38,526 bases of DNA from Neptuniibacter sp. UBA6509 (lineage in GTDB: Bacteria > Pseudomonadota > Gammaproteobacteria > Pseudomonadales > Balneatricaceae): NCBI GenBank assembly GCA_002435145.1, contig DJLT01000074.1:1-38526 (forward strand). Reading direction: 5' to 3'. The translations under genes were made by a program, and so were the position numbers. Shown here in pieces: positions 24,286 to 35,361 of the stretch. Numbering within the stretch: position 1 is the stretch's first letter; every line of letters begins with the position of its first letter. The notes under the pieces were generated by a model. The model saw only the letters and a list, made by a program, of their open reading frames with translations, was not told where the DNA came from and searched no databases.

Positions 24286-26928
24286 ATGGGCGATTTAGTC
24301 AAAGAAATTCTGCCAGTTAACATCGAAGATGAACTGAAGCAGTCATACCTAGATTACGCAATGAGCGTAATTGTAGGCCGTGCGTTACCAGATGCGAGAG
24401 ACGGTCTTAAACCCGTTCATCGTCGTGTTCTATTTGCAATGAACGAACTCGGCAATGACTGGAATAAAGCATATAAAAAATCAGCACGTGTTGTGGGCGA
24501 TGTTATTGGTAAGTACCACCCACATGGTGATAGCGCTGTTTACGATACAATCGTACGTATGGCGCAAGACTTTTCCATGCGTTACCCCTTGGTCGATGGG
24601 CAAGGTAATTTCGGTTCAATTGATGGCGACTCTGCTGCGGCGATGCGTTATACCGAAATCCGTATGGACAAAATTGCACATGAGTTGCTAGCCGATCTTG
24701 AAAAAGAAACGGTCGATTTTGTCGATAACTACGACGGCACAGAAAAAATCCCTGTTGTTGTTCCTACGCGTATACCAAACCTTCTTGTGAATGGTTCATC
24801 AGGTATTGCGGTGGGTATGGCGACAAATATTCCTCCTCATAACTTATCTGAAGTTGTGCGTGGTTGTATTGCTCTGATTGAAAATGAAGAGTTAACCACT
24901 GATGAGTTGATGGAATATATTCCAGGGCCGGATTTCCCAACAGGCGGTATTATTAATGGCCGTGCGGGAATCCTGCAGGCATACCGTACTGGGCGAGGCC
25001 GTATTTATGTTCGTGCTAAGTACCATGTCGAAGAAGATCAGAAAAATGGTAAGCCTTCACTTATCGTTACTGAGATCCCTTATCAGCTTAACAAAGCTCG
25101 TTTGATTGAGAAGATCGCTGAGCTTGTTAAAGAAAAGAAAATTGAAGGTATCACTGAACTGCGTGATGAGTCCGATAAGGACGGAATGCGTATTGTTATT
25201 GAACTTCGTCGTAACGAAGTGCCTGAAGTGGTTATCAATAACTTGTTTGCGCAAACGCAGATGGAGTCTGTTTTCGGTATCAATATGGTAGCCTTGGTTG
25301 ATGGCCAACCACGCATCCTTGATCTGAAAACCGCACTTGAATGCTTCATTCGTCATCGCCGTGAAGTGGTTACTCGCCGTACTGTTTATCTTCTACGAAA
25401 AGCTCGCGAACGTGGTCACTTGTTAGAAGGTCTAGCGGTTGCTTTGGCGAATATCGATCCTGTTATCGAGCTAATCAAACAGTCGCCTACGCCTGCTGAA
25501 GCAAAAGAACGTTTGATTGCTGAAGAATGGGTGCCAGGTAATGTGATCGAAATGTTGGAGCGTGCAGGTGAAGATGCTTGTCGCCCTGATGATCTTGAAG
25601 AACAGTTCGGTCTGCGCGATGGTAAATACCATCTGTCTCCAGCTCAAGCGCAAGCTATTCTTGAGTTGCGCCTGCATCGTCTAACAGGTTTAGAACATGA
25701 GAAGCTGATTGCCGAGTATAAAGAGCTTCTAGAGAAGATAGCGGAACTGCTTCTGATTTTGGGCTCTCATGAGCGCTTGATGGAAGTGATTCGTGAAGAG
25801 CTTGATGCTGTGCTCGAAGAGTATGGCGATGAGCGACGCACTGAAATTACTGCTTCTCGTAAAGATCTGACGATTGCTGATCTGATCACCGAAGAAGATG
25901 TGGTCGTAACTATATCTCATGGTGGTTATGCCAAAACACAGCCGTTGACTGACTACCAGTCGCAGCGTCGTGGTGGTAAAGGTAAATCAGCAGCGGCCAT
26001 TAAAGATGAAGATTTTATCGAACATCTATTAATAGCCAATACGCACGATACTATTCTTTGTTTCACTGACCGTGGCAAAGTGTACTGGTTACGGGTGTTT
26101 GAAATTCCGGTTGCGAGTCGTACCGCGCGTGGTCGTCCGATCGTAAATATCTTGCCTTTAGATGAAGGTGAGCGCGTGAGTACTATCCTGCCAGTGGGTG
26201 CTTATGAAGAAGATAAATTCATCTTCATGGCAACTGCATCAGGTACAGTTAAGAAAACAGCCCTGACTAACTTCTCCCGCCCACGTTCTAGTGGTCTGAT
26301 TGCTTTGGATCTTTTAGATGATGACCATCTAATTGGTGCAGCTATCACTAATGGTGAAGATGACATTATGCTGATGACAAGTGCGGGTAAGAGCATGCGT
26401 TTCAGTGAAGATGATGTTCGTCCTATGGGTCGTACAGCACGTGGTGTACGTGGTGTGAAAATGGCGGATGGGGTTGAAGTTATCTCCCTGATTATTCCGC
26501 AAGAAGGCGGCAAAATTCTGACAGCATCAGCAAATGGTTACGGTAAGAAAACTGCCATTGATGACTTCCCTGTTAAAGGACGTGGTGGTCAAGGTGTGAT
26601 TGCACAGCAGTGTTCTGATCGTAATGGACAGTTAGCAGGTGCCGTACAGGTCTTTAATGGCGATGATGTGATGCTAATCAGTGACCAGGGAACGCTTGTA
26701 AGAACAGGTTGTGATGGTATCTCTGAATTAGGTCGTAATACTCAAGGTGTCACCTTAATTCGAGTTAATGGTGATGAGCGCTTAGTAAGTGTTGCGCGCA
26801 TCGAAGAGCCAGATGAAGAGCCTGATGCTGAAGGCGAAATAGTTGAAAGCAATGAAGCTGAAACCAGTACAGCTGAGAATGGGGGCGCAGCTGAAGCAGC
26901 TGATACCCACCCAGATACTGGAGAGTAA
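24286..26928 (+). CDS. gyrA: DNA gyrase subunit A
   Basis: GyrA is the DNA breakage-reunion subunit of gyrase, which introduces negative supercoils. At 880 residues it matches E. coli (875) closely. The start is [20 protein letters not shown], the active-site tyrosine is Tyr122 in AAMRYTE, and the quinolone region [14 protein letters not shown] keeps Ser83 and Asp87, the sensitive state. The C-terminal DNA-wrapping domain has the GyrA box QRRGGKG and repeated blades (TANGYGKKT-type). The acidic tail (after about 845) is usual. AAGGA sits about seven bases before the ATG. Confidence 0.98.
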   Translation: MGDLVKEILPVNIEDELKQSYLDYAMSVIVGRALPDARDGLKPVHRRVLFAMNELGNDWNKAYKKSARVVGDVIGKYHPHGDSAVYDTIVRMAQDFSMRYPLVDGQGNFGSIDGDSAAAMRYTEIRMDKIAHELLADLEKETVDFVDNYDGTEKIPVVVPTRIPNLLVNGSSGIAVGMATNIPPHNLSEVVRGCIALIENEELTTDELMEYIPGPDFPTGGIINGRAGILQAYRTGRGRIYVRAKYHVEEDQKNGKPSLIVTEIPYQLNKARLIEKIAELVKEKKIEGITELRDESDKDGMRIVIELRRNEVPEVVINNLFAQTQMESVFGINMVALVDGQPRILDLKTALECFIRHRREVVTRRTVYLLRKARERGHLLEGLAVALANIDPVIELIKQSPTPAEAKERLIAEEWVPGNVIEMLERAGEDACRPDDLEEQFGLRDGKYHLSPAQAQAILELRLHRLTGLEHEKLIAEYKELLEKIAELLLILGSHERLMEVIREELDAVLEEYGDERRTEITASRKDLTIADLITEEDVVVTISHGGYAKTQPLTDYQSQRRGGKGKSAAAIKDEDFIEHLLIANTHDTILCFTDRGKVYWLRVFEIPVASRTARGRPIVNILPLDEGERVSTILPVGAYEEDKFIFMATASGTVKKTALTNFSRPRSSGLIALDLLDDDHLIGAAITNGEDDIMLMTSAGKSMRFSEDDVRPMGRTARGVRGVKMADGVEVISLIIPQEGGKILTASANGYGKKTAIDDFPVKGRGGQGVIAQQCSDRNGQLAGAVQVFNGDDVMLISDQGTLVRTGCDGISELGRNTQGVTLIRVNGDERLVSVARIEEPDEEPDAEGEIVESNEAETSTAENGGAAEAADTHPDTGE

Positions 26929-26937
26929 GTTCCAAAT

Positions 26938-26963
26938 AAGTGCGGCTTCGAGTCGCACTTTTT
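26938..26963 (+). terminator. Intrinsic terminator after gyrA
   Basis: AAGTGCGGCT (26938-26947) pairs with AGTCGCACTT (26951-26960) over ten positions with one G-U pair, followed by T. Only about 40 bases remain before serC, so serC either has a compact promoter here or relies on readthrough. Confidence 0.85.
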
Positions 26964-27002
26964 ATATAACGTTTAAAAGTTAGTAAAGAAGAGAAAATCC
27001 TC

Positions 27003-28085
27003 ATGACACGCAAGTTTAATTTCAGTGCTGGGCCGGCGGGCCTGCCTGATGAAGTTTTAGTGCAAGCACAGCAAGAACTTTTAGATTGGCACGGTAAAGG
27101 GCTTTCCATAATGGAAATGAGCCACCGTAGCAAAGAGTTTGTATCTGTAGCTGAAACAGCTGAGCAAGATTTACGTGACTTGATGGGGATTAGCTCGGAC
27201 TATAAGGTATTGTTTTTACAGGGTGGAGCAACGTCTCAGTTCTCGATGATCCCTATTAATCTACTGCGAGGGAAAACCTCTGCTGATTATCTGAATACAG
27301 GTATCTGGTCTAAAAAAGCAATCCAAGAAGCTTCTCGTTATTGTGATGTGTCTATTGCTGGAAGCAGTGAGGCTAATGGTAATACTGCAGTACCGACTCA
27401 GTCAGAACTTAAGCTTAATCCTGATGCCGCGTATCTACACTACACGCCGAATGAGACGATTGGCGGTTTAGAGTATGACTACATTCCGGAAAGTGGTGAT
27501 GTACCGCTTGTGGCTGATCTTTCTTCAACAATCTTGTCTCGTGAAATCGACGTGAATAAGTTTGGTTTGATCTACGCGGGTGCGCAGAAAAATATTGGTC
27601 CGGCAGGCCTAACCGTAGTGATTGTACGTGAAGAACTATTGGGTAATGTGACTGCTGGCGCTCCTACAATGTTTGATTATAAAGTCCATGCTGATGCGGA
27701 CTCTATGTGTAATACCCCGCCTACTTATGGTTGGTATTTAGCAGGGTTGGTTTTCCAATGGTTAAAGGCTCAAGGCGGTGTGGCTGCAATAGAAGCTATT
27801 AATCAGCGCAAGCAGGCTAAGCTTTATGCTGCTATTGATGGCAGTGATTTTTATGCTAACCCAATGGTTGAAGCGAATCGCTCATGGATGAATGTGCCGT
27901 TTACATTAGCTGATTCTGCCTTGGATAAGCTGTTCTTGGAGCAAGCGGAAGAAGCGGGTCTACTCAATTTGAAAGGGCATCGTTCAGTCGGTGGCATGCG
28001 TGCAAGTATTTACAATGCTGTACCGGAAACTGCAGTTGATGCTCTCATCAGCTTTATGCAGCAATTTGAAAAACACAACGCTTAA
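27003..28085 (+). CDS. serC: Phosphoserine aminotransferase
   Basis: SerC transaminates 3-phosphohydroxypyruvate to phosphoserine (serine synthesis) and acts in pyridoxal phosphate synthesis. It has 360 residues (E. coli 362), with NFSAGPAGLP at the start, EMSHRSKEF, LQGGATSQF and the PLP lysine Lys196 in YAGAQKNIGPAGL. A terminal GGMRASIYNA motif is present. It opens the serC-pheA-hisC-tyrA::aroA cluster, and the next gene starts 24 bases later. Confidence 0.97.
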   Translation: MTRKFNFSAGPAGLPDEVLVQAQQELLDWHGKGLSIMEMSHRSKEFVSVAETAEQDLRDLMGISSDYKVLFLQGGATSQFSMIPINLLRGKTSADYLNTGIWSKKAIQEASRYCDVSIAGSSEANGNTAVPTQSELKLNPDAAYLHYTPNETIGGLEYDYIPESGDVPLVADLSSTILSREIDVNKFGLIYAGAQKNIGPAGLTVVIVREELLGNVTAGAPTMFDYKVHADADSMCNTPPTYGWYLAGLVFQWLKAQGGVAAIEAINQRKQAKLYAAIDGSDFYANPMVEANRSWMNVPFTLADSALDKLFLEQAEEAGLLNLKGHRSVGGMRASIYNAVPETAVDALISFMQQFEKHNA

Positions 28086-28109
28086 CAATAAAGATAAAAG
28101 TAGAAGCAT

Positions 28110-29201
28110 ATGAGCGAACAGGAAAAAGAGCTACGTATCTTAAGGGATCAAATTGACAGTATTGATCGTCAGATCCATGAACTGCTTAATCGTCGTGCCA
28201 GTTGTGCGCAAAATGTAGCCGAAGTTAAGCAGAAGTATCAGGGCGAAGTATCCGCTGTATTCTATCGCCCAGAGCGAGAAGCGCAGGTATTACGTGCGGT
28301 AATGGAACGTAATGAAGGCCCTCTTGCGGATAAAGAGGTAGCTCGGCTGTTTCGCGAAGTGATGTCTGTATGTTTGGCGCTAGAGGAACCAATGCGCGTG
28401 GCCTTTTTAGGGCCTGAAGGTACATTTACACAGCAAGCGGCAATGAAGCACTTTGGACATTCCGCACGTAATCTTCCAATGCAATCGTTGAAAGATGTAT
28501 TTCGCGAAGTGCAGGCGGGAGGTGCTCATTATGGTGTTGTACCTATTGAAAACTCAACTGAAGGTGTTGTAAGTCATACACTTGATCTCTTCAAACAGTT
28601 TGATCTGAATATTTGCGGTGAGGTAGAGGTTCCGGTACACCTTCATCTACTACTAAATAGAGGGGATACACTCGACGGTATTTCCAAAATTTATTCACAT
28701 CAGCAGTCGCTTGCTCAGAGTCGCGGCTGGTTAGATGCGCGCTACCCTGATATTGAAAAGGTTGCAGTTAGCTCGAATGCGGAAGCAGCTAAACTTGTTG
28801 CTAAGGAAGGGGCTGGGTGTGCGGCGATTGCGGGTGATATGGCGGCGGACCTATATGATCTAGATATGGCTGTTAAAAACATTGAAGATCAAGCTGATAA
28901 CACTACACGTTTTTTGATTATTGGTAATCAAGATGTAGGGCCAAGCAATGACGATAAAACGTCAATTTTGATCTCTGTACCTGATACACCGGGTGCACTG
29001 TATCAAGTGTTAGAACCTTTCCATCGCTATGATTTGAGTTTAACCCGTGTTGAAACCCGTAGTGCGGCAAAAAACTCTCTCTTTTATATCGATTTTGAAG
29101 GTCATTTTTCAGATACCGTCGTGAATAAAGCGCTACAAGAGTTAACTCAAAGCAGTATGGAATTGAAAATACTTGGCTCATACCCACGGGCGGTGCTCTA
29201 A
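28110..29201 (+). CDS. pheA: Bifunctional chorismate mutase / prephenate dehydratase (P-protein)
   Basis: PheA converts chorismate to prephenate and then phenylpyruvate. The 363-residue protein has an AroQ-type chorismate mutase (1-90, LRDQIDSIDRQIHELLNRRA), a prephenate dehydratase domain (about 95-270, starting VAFLGPEGTFTQQAA, with the catalytic threonine in NTTRFLIIG) and a C-terminal ACT domain (280-360). The Phe-binding motifs are GALYQVL (from residue 295) and ETRS (315-318). The usual ESRP/ETRP has a serine for proline here, which may weaken feedback inhibition. It is followed by hisC after 80 bases holding no clear gene. Confidence 0.95.
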   Translation: MSEQEKELRILRDQIDSIDRQIHELLNRRASCAQNVAEVKQKYQGEVSAVFYRPEREAQVLRAVMERNEGPLADKEVARLFREVMSVCLALEEPMRVAFLGPEGTFTQQAAMKHFGHSARNLPMQSLKDVFREVQAGGAHYGVVPIENSTEGVVSHTLDLFKQFDLNICGEVEVPVHLHLLLNRGDTLDGISKIYSHQQSLAQSRGWLDARYPDIEKVAVSSNAEAAKLVAKEGAGCAAIAGDMAADLYDLDMAVKNIEDQADNTTRFLIIGNQDVGPSNDDKTSILISVPDTPGALYQVLEPFHRYDLSLTRVETRSAAKNSLFYIDFEGHFSDTVVNKALQELTQSSMELKILGSYPRAVL

Positions 29202-29281
29202 ACTTTGCAGCAGATGGGGAGTTCTTTTAGATCGAACTTTCCAATACAACTTTTCATGATGGTTATGTAATCAGGTGAGTT

Positions 29282-30388
29282 ATGGGTAGCGATTTTATTT
29301 CATTAGCAACATGCGGTGTTCAAAACTTAAATCCATATCTGCCAGGCAAGCCACCTGAAGAGTTGGAAAGAGAGTTAGGGTTAACCAACGTAGTTAAGTT
29401 GGCAAGCAACGAAAACCCGATGGGTCCGTCAGAGAAAGTCCTATCAGCTCTTCAAAAGAGTCTCTCCGGGTTGTCTTTGTATCCTGATAGTGGTGGTTAT
29501 AAGTTAAAGCACGCGTTATCTAAAAAGTTTGGCTTTTCACCGGAGCAAGTGACTTTAGGCAATGGCTCGAATGATGTATTAGAACTCATCGGTCGTGGCT
29601 ATCTAAACCCTGGTGATGAGGTTATCTATTCAGAGTTTAGTTTTGTTGTTTATTCATTGGTAACCCAGGCGACTGGCGCTAAACCTATAGTTACACCGGC
29701 GAAAAGCTGGGGTAATGATTTAAATGCCATGTTACAGGCTGTTAGTGAAAAAACGCGGATTATTTTTATTGCGAACCCAAATAATCCGACAGGGACATGG
29801 CTGACAAAGCAGGAAATTACCTCCTTTTTAGATGCAGTACCTGAAAATGTGTTAGTCGTTTTAGATGAAGCGTATACCGAATACGTAGATGAGGCCGAGT
29901 TTCCAAATGGCTTGTCTTTATTATCAAGTTATCAAAACTTGATTGTGACACGGACCTTTTCTAAAGCTTACGGTTTAGCGGGTTTACGTATAGGGTATGC
30001 GGTTTCAAATACTGAGATCGCGAACATCCTGAGTCGTGTTAGGCAGCCTTTTAATGTGAATAATTTAGCCTTAGTGGCTGCAGAAACTGCTTTAGATGAT
30101 GACGAATATTTGAGTAAAAGTTTTGCCTTAAATAAAGCCGGAATGGCGCTTTATCAGGCAGAGCTGAAGCGTTTAGGTTTGAATTTTATTCCGTCGGTAG
30201 GTAATTTTATTACGGTTGAACTCGAAAACGATGCGGCGCCTGTATACCAGGCAATGCTTGAGGAAGGCGTTATTGTTAGGCCTGTTGCTAATTATGGCAT
30301 GCCTAAACATTTGAGAATTAGTATAGGTTTAGACGCCGAAAATAAGCGTTGTATAGAGGTATTGGAACGAGTGATTAAACATGAGTAA
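29282..30388 (+). CDS. hisC: Histidinol-phosphate / aromatic amino acid aminotransferase
   Basis: A 368-residue PLP aminotransferase of the HisC family, which transaminates imidazole acetol phosphate and often phenylpyruvate and hydroxyphenylpyruvate. Motifs are KLASNENPMGPSEKV, YPDSGGY, NPNNPTGTW and the PLP lysine Lys228 in RTFSKAYGLAGLRIGY. Its position between pheA and tyrA suggests it serves as the aromatic transaminase, as HisC2/HisHb of Pseudomonas is thought to do; a separate histidine-operon copy would be expected elsewhere. Its 3' end overlaps the tyrA-aroA start by eight bases, implying coupling. Confidence 0.92.
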   Translation: MGSDFISLATCGVQNLNPYLPGKPPEELERELGLTNVVKLASNENPMGPSEKVLSALQKSLSGLSLYPDSGGYKLKHALSKKFGFSPEQVTLGNGSNDVLELIGRGYLNPGDEVIYSEFSFVVYSLVTQATGAKPIVTPAKSWGNDLNAMLQAVSEKTRIIFIANPNNPTGTWLTKQEITSFLDAVPENVLVVLDEAYTEYVDEAEFPNGLSLLSSYQNLIVTRTFSKAYGLAGLRIGYAVSNTEIANILSRVRQPFNVNNLALVAAETALDDDEYLSKSFALNKAGMALYQAELKRLGLNFIPSVGNFITVELENDAAPVYQAMLEEGVIVRPVANYGMPKHLRISIGLDAENKRCIEVLERVIKHE

Positions 30389-32597
30389 GCCTATAAGCAA
30401 GACGCTGATAATAGGTCTGGGCTTAATTGGTGGATCGCTGGCGAAGGCGCTTAAAATCAATCGACACTGTGGCCAAATCATCGGCTACGATCGTGATTTT
30501 GAGGAAAGCAAAGCCGGTTATAATGCGGGTGTTATTGATCTAGCGATAGAGAACTTGGTGGATGCGGTTTCGACAGCGGATCTTATTGTTCTTGCTGTGC
30601 CCGTGAAGGCGATGGAAAAAGTGTTGATGGATATCGCCCCTTTCATCGCTGAAGATACGCTTATAACCGATGTAGGCAGCACCAAGGGCAATGTTGTCGC
30701 TGCTGCCAAGCGAGTTTTTGGTGATGTTCCAACTGGTTTTGTTCCGGGTCATCCGATAGCAGGCTCAGAAAAAAGTGGTGTAGCTGCAGCGGATCATACG
30801 CTTTTTGAAAATCATAAAGTGATTTTAACGCCTTTAGCTGAATCGTCATCTGATTCAGTTAATGTGTTTACGCGAATGTGGGAATCGACCGGAGCTGAGG
30901 TTCTGGTTATGAATGTGGACAAGCATGATGAGGTTTTAGCGGCGACGAGCCACCTGCCTCATATGTTAGCTTTTTCACTTGTCGATACATTGGCGCAAGA
31001 GCAGGACAATAATACGGATATTTTTCGTTATGCAGCCGGTGGGTTCCGCGATTTTACTCGCATTGCGGGTAGTGATCCGACCATGTGGCATGACATCTGT
31101 CTAGCAAACAAACAAGCATTACTTAGCCAGCTCGATCGATATACGGCAGGCTTAGCAAATTTAAGGGCAGCTATTGAGTGTGGTGACAGCGAATCCATGC
31201 TGGGAACTTTTACGCGCGCAAAAGCTGCAAGAGAACATTTTTCAAGAATTTTATCTGGTACGGCATATTCACAGCATATGAGTAATCAACAAGTAACCTT
31301 TCGTGCCCAGCCTGGCGGCAGCGTAAGTGGAAAAATTAGAGTTCCAGGTGATAAATCTATCTCCCATCGATCCATTATGTTGGGTTCACTAGCAGACGGT
31401 GTAACTGAAGTTACGGGCTTTCTGGAAGGTGAAGATAGCTTAGCAACGCTTCAGGCATTCCGTGATATGGGTGTCGTTATCGAAGGGCCCGATGCCGGCA
31501 ACGTCACTATCTATGGTGTTGGTGTTAACGGTCTTCAGGCTCCTCCAGGACCGCTATATGTAGGTAATTCTGGAACGTCCATGCGTTTGTTATCAGGGCT
31601 GCTTGCTGCGCAAGCGTTTGATACTGAATTAAGTGGCGATGAATCACTGACTAAACGTCCAATGGGACGTGTAGCAGATCCGCTACGTCTAATGGGTGCT
31701 GAGATTGAAACCGCTGAAAATGGACGGCCTCCATTAAAAATCAAAGGTGGTCAGTCTTTAAAAGGTATTCATTATGATATGCCGATGGCAAGTGCGCAGG
31801 TTAAATCATGCTTATTGCTAGCAGGGCTTTATGCCGAGGGCGATACCTCAGTAACTGAGCCTGCACCAACGCGTGATCATACAGAACGTATGCTAACGGG
31901 CTTTGGCTATCCAGTAGAACAGAATGGATCTACCGCTAAAGTGACACCGGGTGGTCAGTTACATGCCACTCGAATTGATGTGCCAGCAGATATCTCTTCA
32001 GCTACTTTCTTTATGGTTGCAGCGGCGATCTGTCCAGATTCTGATCTGACGATTGAACATGTAGGTATCAACCCTACCCGTATAGGCATTATTAATATCT
32101 TGCGATTAATGGGTGCTAATTTAGAGCTGCTAAATGAGCGTGAAGTGGGTGGCGAACCCGTTGCTGATATCCGTATTCGCTATGCGCCTCTGAAAGGTAT
32201 TCATATTCCGGAAGATCAAGTACCTCTAGCGATTGATGAATTTCCGGCTATCTTCATTGCAGCGATCAGCGCTGAAGGCACGACTGTCGTGTCGGGTGCT
32301 GAAGAGCTACGTGTTAAAGAGAGCGATCGTATTCAGGCAATGGTTGATGGCTTGAAAATTCTCGGCGCTGATATTGAAGGCACAGAAGATGGTGCCGTGA
32401 TACAGGGCGGGACGCTAACAGGCGGAACTGTTGAAAGCCATGATGATCACCGTATAGCGATGGCGTTTGCCGTTGCATCATTGCGATCGACTGGAACAAT
32501 TACAATTAATGAATGCGCAAATGTGGCTACCTCATTCCCTGGGTTTGTTGAATTAGCACAGTCTGCAGGTATTAAGGTTGAAAAGGAGAAGGGGTGA
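30381..32597 (+). CDS. tyrA-aroA: Fused prephenate dehydrogenase / EPSP synthase (TyrA-AroA)
   Basis: One 738-residue chain joins two shikimate-pathway enzymes. Residues 1-290 are a TyrA-type NAD(P)-dependent dehydrogenase ([34 protein letters not shown]). From about 305, AroA converts shikimate-3-phosphate and PEP to [13 protein letters not shown] with Lys325, GNSGTSMR (395-402), [21 protein letters not shown] and DEFPA. The motif set resembles class II EPSP synthases but Gly398 is kept. The fusion is known in Pseudomonas and relatives. An in-frame ATG at residue 300 (31278) sits at the junction but lacks a ribosome site. Confidence 0.96.
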   Translation: MSKPISKTLIIGLGLIGGSLAKALKINRHCGQIIGYDRDFEESKAGYNAGVIDLAIENLVDAVSTADLIVLAVPVKAMEKVLMDIAPFIAEDTLITDVGSTKGNVVAAAKRVFGDVPTGFVPGHPIAGSEKSGVAAADHTLFENHKVILTPLAESSSDSVNVFTRMWESTGAEVLVMNVDKHDEVLAATSHLPHMLAFSLVDTLAQEQDNNTDIFRYAAGGFRDFTRIAGSDPTMWHDICLANKQALLSQLDRYTAGLANLRAAIECGDSESMLGTFTRAKAAREHFSRILSGTAYSQHMSNQQVTFRAQPGGSVSGKIRVPGDKSISHRSIMLGSLADGVTEVTGFLEGEDSLATLQAFRDMGVVIEGPDAGNVTIYGVGVNGLQAPPGPLYVGNSGTSMRLLSGLLAAQAFDTELSGDESLTKRPMGRVADPLRLMGAEIETAENGRPPLKIKGGQSLKGIHYDMPMASAQVKSCLLLAGLYAEGDTSVTEPAPTRDHTERMLTGFGYPVEQNGSTAKVTPGGQLHATRIDVPADISSATFFMVAAAICPDSDLTIEHVGINPTRIGIINILRLMGANLELLNEREVGGEPVADIRIRYAPLKGIHIPEDQVPLAIDEFPAIFIAAISAEGTTVVSGAEELRVKESDRIQAMVDGLKILGADIEGTEDGAVIQGGTLTGGTVESHDDHRIAMAFAVASLRSTGTITINECANVATSFPGFVELAQSAGIKVEKEKG

Positions 32598-33283
32598 TGT
32601 CTAATCGACAGGTACCCGTCATTACCGTTGATGGTCCAAGTGGATCGGGTAAAGGAACTATCTGCCAATTGTTGGCGCGTGAATTGGGCTGGGAGCTTCT
32701 AGATAGCGGTGCGTTGTATCGCTTAGTTGGATTGGCGGCTCGGCATCATGGTGTTGAACTGGATGATGAGGAAGCGCTGGTTGTGTTGGCGGCTCATCTT
32801 GATGTGCAGTTTATTGCCCGTGATGAAGATGTTGTGCAAATCATACTTGAAGGTGAAGAAGTAACGGATGCTATCCGTACTGAAGTGGTTGGAAGTGATG
32901 CATCTATCGTGGCTGCGATACCAAGTGTCCGAGACGCGCTATTAGAACGTCAACGTGCATTTGCAGAAATGCCAGGCCTTATTGCAGATGGTCGTGATAT
33001 GGGAACTGTTGTCTTTCCCAATGCGGCCTTAAAAGTTTATCTTGATGCAAGCGCAGAAGAGCGTGCTGAGCGTCGGTATAACCAGTTGATAAACAAGGGA
33101 CTGGGTGCTAATCTTCAAGCTATATTAGGGGACATTCAGGCGCGAGATGATCGCGATATGAATCGAGCTGTAGCCCCTCTTAAGCCCGCGGCGGATGCTG
33201 TAATTCTGGATACGACTACCATGTCTATCAAAGAGGTCCTAGCCGCTGTAATGGATGAAGCGAGGCACAAAGGGCTTCGCTGA
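32597..33283 (+). CDS. cmk: Cytidylate kinase
   Basis: Cmk phosphorylates CMP and dCMP to the diphosphates. The 228-residue protein has the P-loop GPSGSGKGT near residue 14, SGALYR, a LID with RRYNQL, and a [11 protein letters not shown] core motif. I chose the ATG at 32597, which overlaps the tyrA-aroA stop (TGATG) and has AAGGAG eight bases upstream; the GTG three bases earlier is unlikely. It is the usual upstream neighbour of rpsA. Confidence 0.97.
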   Translation: MSNRQVPVITVDGPSGSGKGTICQLLARELGWELLDSGALYRLVGLAARHHGVELDDEEALVVLAAHLDVQFIARDEDVVQIILEGEEVTDAIRTEVVGSDASIVAAIPSVRDALLERQRAFAEMPGLIADGRDMGTVVFPNAALKVYLDASAEERAERRYNQLINKGLGANLQAILGDIQARDDRDMNRAVAPLKPAADAVILDTTTMSIKEVLAAVMDEARHKGLR

Positions 33284-33320
33284 CAGATGTCGTATTGACT
33301 GAAAGCGGGATGAAACTGAT

Positions 33321-35009
33321 ATGAGTGAGAGCTTTGCAGAGCTGTTTGAAGAGAGTCTTCAAGAGCTTGAAATGGCGCCAGGTGCCATAGTAACGGGAAC
33401 AGTCATTGCGATTGAGGATGACTTTGTCATCGTTAATGCAGGGCTCAAATCAGAAGGTGTTATTCCGCGTCATCAGTTCTTTGATGATAACGGTGACCTG
33501 ACTGTAGAAGTTGGGTCTGAAGTCAAAGTTGCCCTTGAGACGATGGAAGATGGTTTCGGCACCACGCAGCTTTCACGAGAAAAAGCCAAACGTGCAGAAG
33601 CATGGCTCGAACTAGAAAAAGCTTTTGAAGGTGATGAGATTATAAAAGGTCGAATTACCGGCAAAGTTCGAGGCGGTTTCACCGTTGATGTTAATACGAT
33701 TCATGCCTTCCTACCGGGTTCATTGGTAGATGTACGCCCCGTCAGAGATACCAGTCATCTCGAATCTCAAGAATTAGAGTTTAAGCTTGTTAAGCTTGAT
33801 GCCAAACGCAATAACATCGTTGTGTCTCGTCGAGCTGTACTTGAAGCCGCTTATATCCTGGAGCGCGAGAAACTACTGGCTAATATGAAAGAGGGCCAGG
33901 TTGTTAAAGGTATTGTCAAAAATATCACAGACTATGGCGCGTTTATTGACTTGGGCGGCGTCGATGGTTTGCTTCATATTACTGACATTGCTTGGAAGCG
34001 AGTTAAACATCCAAGTGAAGCCCTGACTGTGGGCGAAGAGATAGATATACAGATTCTGCGATTTGATAAAGAGAAAAATCGCGTTTCTTTAGGTTTAAAA
34101 CAGCTTACAGATGATCCATGGACACAGTTAATTTCTAATTATTCTGCGGGTATGAAAGCCAAAGCTAAAGTCACTAATCTGACAGATTATGGCTGTTTTG
34201 CAGAGATAGAAAATGGTATTGAAGGTTTAATCCATGTATCCGAAATGGATTGGACAAACAAAAATGTACACCCATCTAAAGTTGTTCAGCTTGGAGACGA
34301 AGTCGATGTGATGTTATTAGACATCGATAAAGAGCGACGTCGTATCTCCCTTGGTATGAAACAGTGTACGCCAAACCCTTGGCAAACCTTCTCTGAACAG
34401 TTTACCAAAGGTGATCGTGTAAACGGTGTTATTCGCTCAATTACAGATTTTGGCATCTTTGTAGGAATGGATGGGGGTATCGATGGTCTTGTTCACCAAT
34501 CAGATCTTTCATGGGATGATAGTGACAAAGATGCGGTTAAACGCTTCAAAAAAGGTGATGAAGTTGAAGCCGTTATTCTTTCTATAGATTCAGAAAGAGA
34601 ACGCATTGCCCTAGGGATTAAGCAACTTGATGGTGACCCGTTTAGCGAATATACATCGACTAAATCTAAGGGTGAAACAGTCAAAGGCACGGTTTCTGAA
34701 ATAACCTCCAAAGGCTTAGTTCTAACCTTAGCTGAAGGTGTGGAAAGTTCTGTTAGAATTGCAGAGGTTTCGCGCGATCGTGTTGAAAACTTGAGCAGTC
34801 TTTACTTCATTGGGGATGAAGTGGAAGCGATGGTTGTTAATATTGACAGACGCAGCCGCGTGATAGCTCTGTCTATTAAACAGCTTGAAATAGCTCAAGA
34901 GAAAAAGGCAATGGACAGTGTCAGTCAGCAATCGGATGTAGATCTTTCAGGTCCAACAACGATTGGTGATTTGATAAAAGCACAGATGAAGAAAATCGAT
35001 TCAAAGTAA
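33321..35009 (+). CDS. rpsA: 30S ribosomal protein S1
   Basis: S1 helps the 30S subunit bind and unfold mRNA. The 562-residue protein (E. coli 557) consists of six S1 domains at about 20-86, 104-170, 190-258, 275-345, 362-430 and 447-515, the middle ones showing the [15 protein letters not shown] and [14 protein letters not shown] repeats. The start [18 protein letters not shown] is family-typical. The ribosome site is weak (GGGATGAAACTGAT), in keeping with the autoregulated rpsA start in E. coli. It follows cmk and precedes ihfB, the standard order. Confidence 0.98.
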   Translation: MSESFAELFEESLQELEMAPGAIVTGTVIAIEDDFVIVNAGLKSEGVIPRHQFFDDNGDLTVEVGSEVKVALETMEDGFGTTQLSREKAKRAEAWLELEKAFEGDEIIKGRITGKVRGGFTVDVNTIHAFLPGSLVDVRPVRDTSHLESQELEFKLVKLDAKRNNIVVSRRAVLEAAYILEREKLLANMKEGQVVKGIVKNITDYGAFIDLGGVDGLLHITDIAWKRVKHPSEALTVGEEIDIQILRFDKEKNRVSLGLKQLTDDPWTQLISNYSAGMKAKAKVTNLTDYGCFAEIENGIEGLIHVSEMDWTNKNVHPSKVVQLGDEVDVMLLDIDKERRRISLGMKQCTPNPWQTFSEQFTKGDRVNGVIRSITDFGIFVGMDGGIDGLVHQSDLSWDDSDKDAVKRFKKGDEVEAVILSIDSERERIALGIKQLDGDPFSEYTSTKSKGETVKGTVSEITSKGLVLTLAEGVESSVRIAEVSRDRVENLSSLYFIGDEVEAMVVNIDRRSRVIALSIKQLEIAQEKKAMDSVSQQSDVDLSGPTTIGDLIKAQMKKIDSK

Positions 35010-35022
35010 ACCTCGGGTTTAC
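35006..35022 (+). other. Hairpin over the rpsA stop codon
   Basis: GTAAACC (35006-35012) and GGTTTAC (35016-35022) form a perfect seven-base stem with a TCG loop, including the rpsA TAA. No T-run follows, so it may stabilise or separate rpsA and ihfB messages rather than terminate. Confidence 0.4.
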
Positions 35023-35051
35023 GATAAGATCAAACGATCGAGGGAGAAGAT

Positions 35052-35342
35052 ATGACTAAATCTGAACTGATAGAATTACTGGTAGATCGTCACGATCAGT
35101 TATCGGTAAAAGATATTGAGTTGTCGGTTAAGACTATGCTTGATCATATGACGGAGTCTTTATCGCAAGGCCATCGTATAGAAATTAGAGGGTTTGGAAG
35201 CTTCTCCCTCCATTACAGAGCGCCGCGAACTGGGCGCAATCCTAAAACCGGTGAGTCAGTTTCGTTAGATGCTAAATATGTACCGCATTTTAAGCCTGGT
35301 AAAGAGCTTAGAGAGCAAGTGAATGACTCCATTCAAAAATAG
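35052..35342 (+). CDS. ihfB: Integration host factor subunit beta
   Basis: IhfB pairs with IhfA to bend DNA sharply in replication, recombination and transcription. The 96-residue protein has the HU/IHF fold: [16 protein letters not shown] at the start, the [24 protein letters not shown] arm with the intercalating proline in RNPKTG, and a FKPGKELRE end. GGGAG lies before the ATG. It follows rpsA by 42 bases and precedes lapA by 19. Confidence 0.97.
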   Translation: MTKSELIELLVDRHDQLSVKDIELSVKTMLDHMTESLSQGHRIEIRGFGSFSLHYRAPRTGRNPKTGESVSLDAKYVPHFKPGKELREQVNDSIQK

Positions 35343-35361
35343 TTATTGAGGTTCTTTCAGC

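Noticed and set aside
31278-32597. A separate aroA gene starting at the internal ATG
   Set aside because: The frame is continuous with tyrA, there is no ribosome site, and the fusion is known in relatives.
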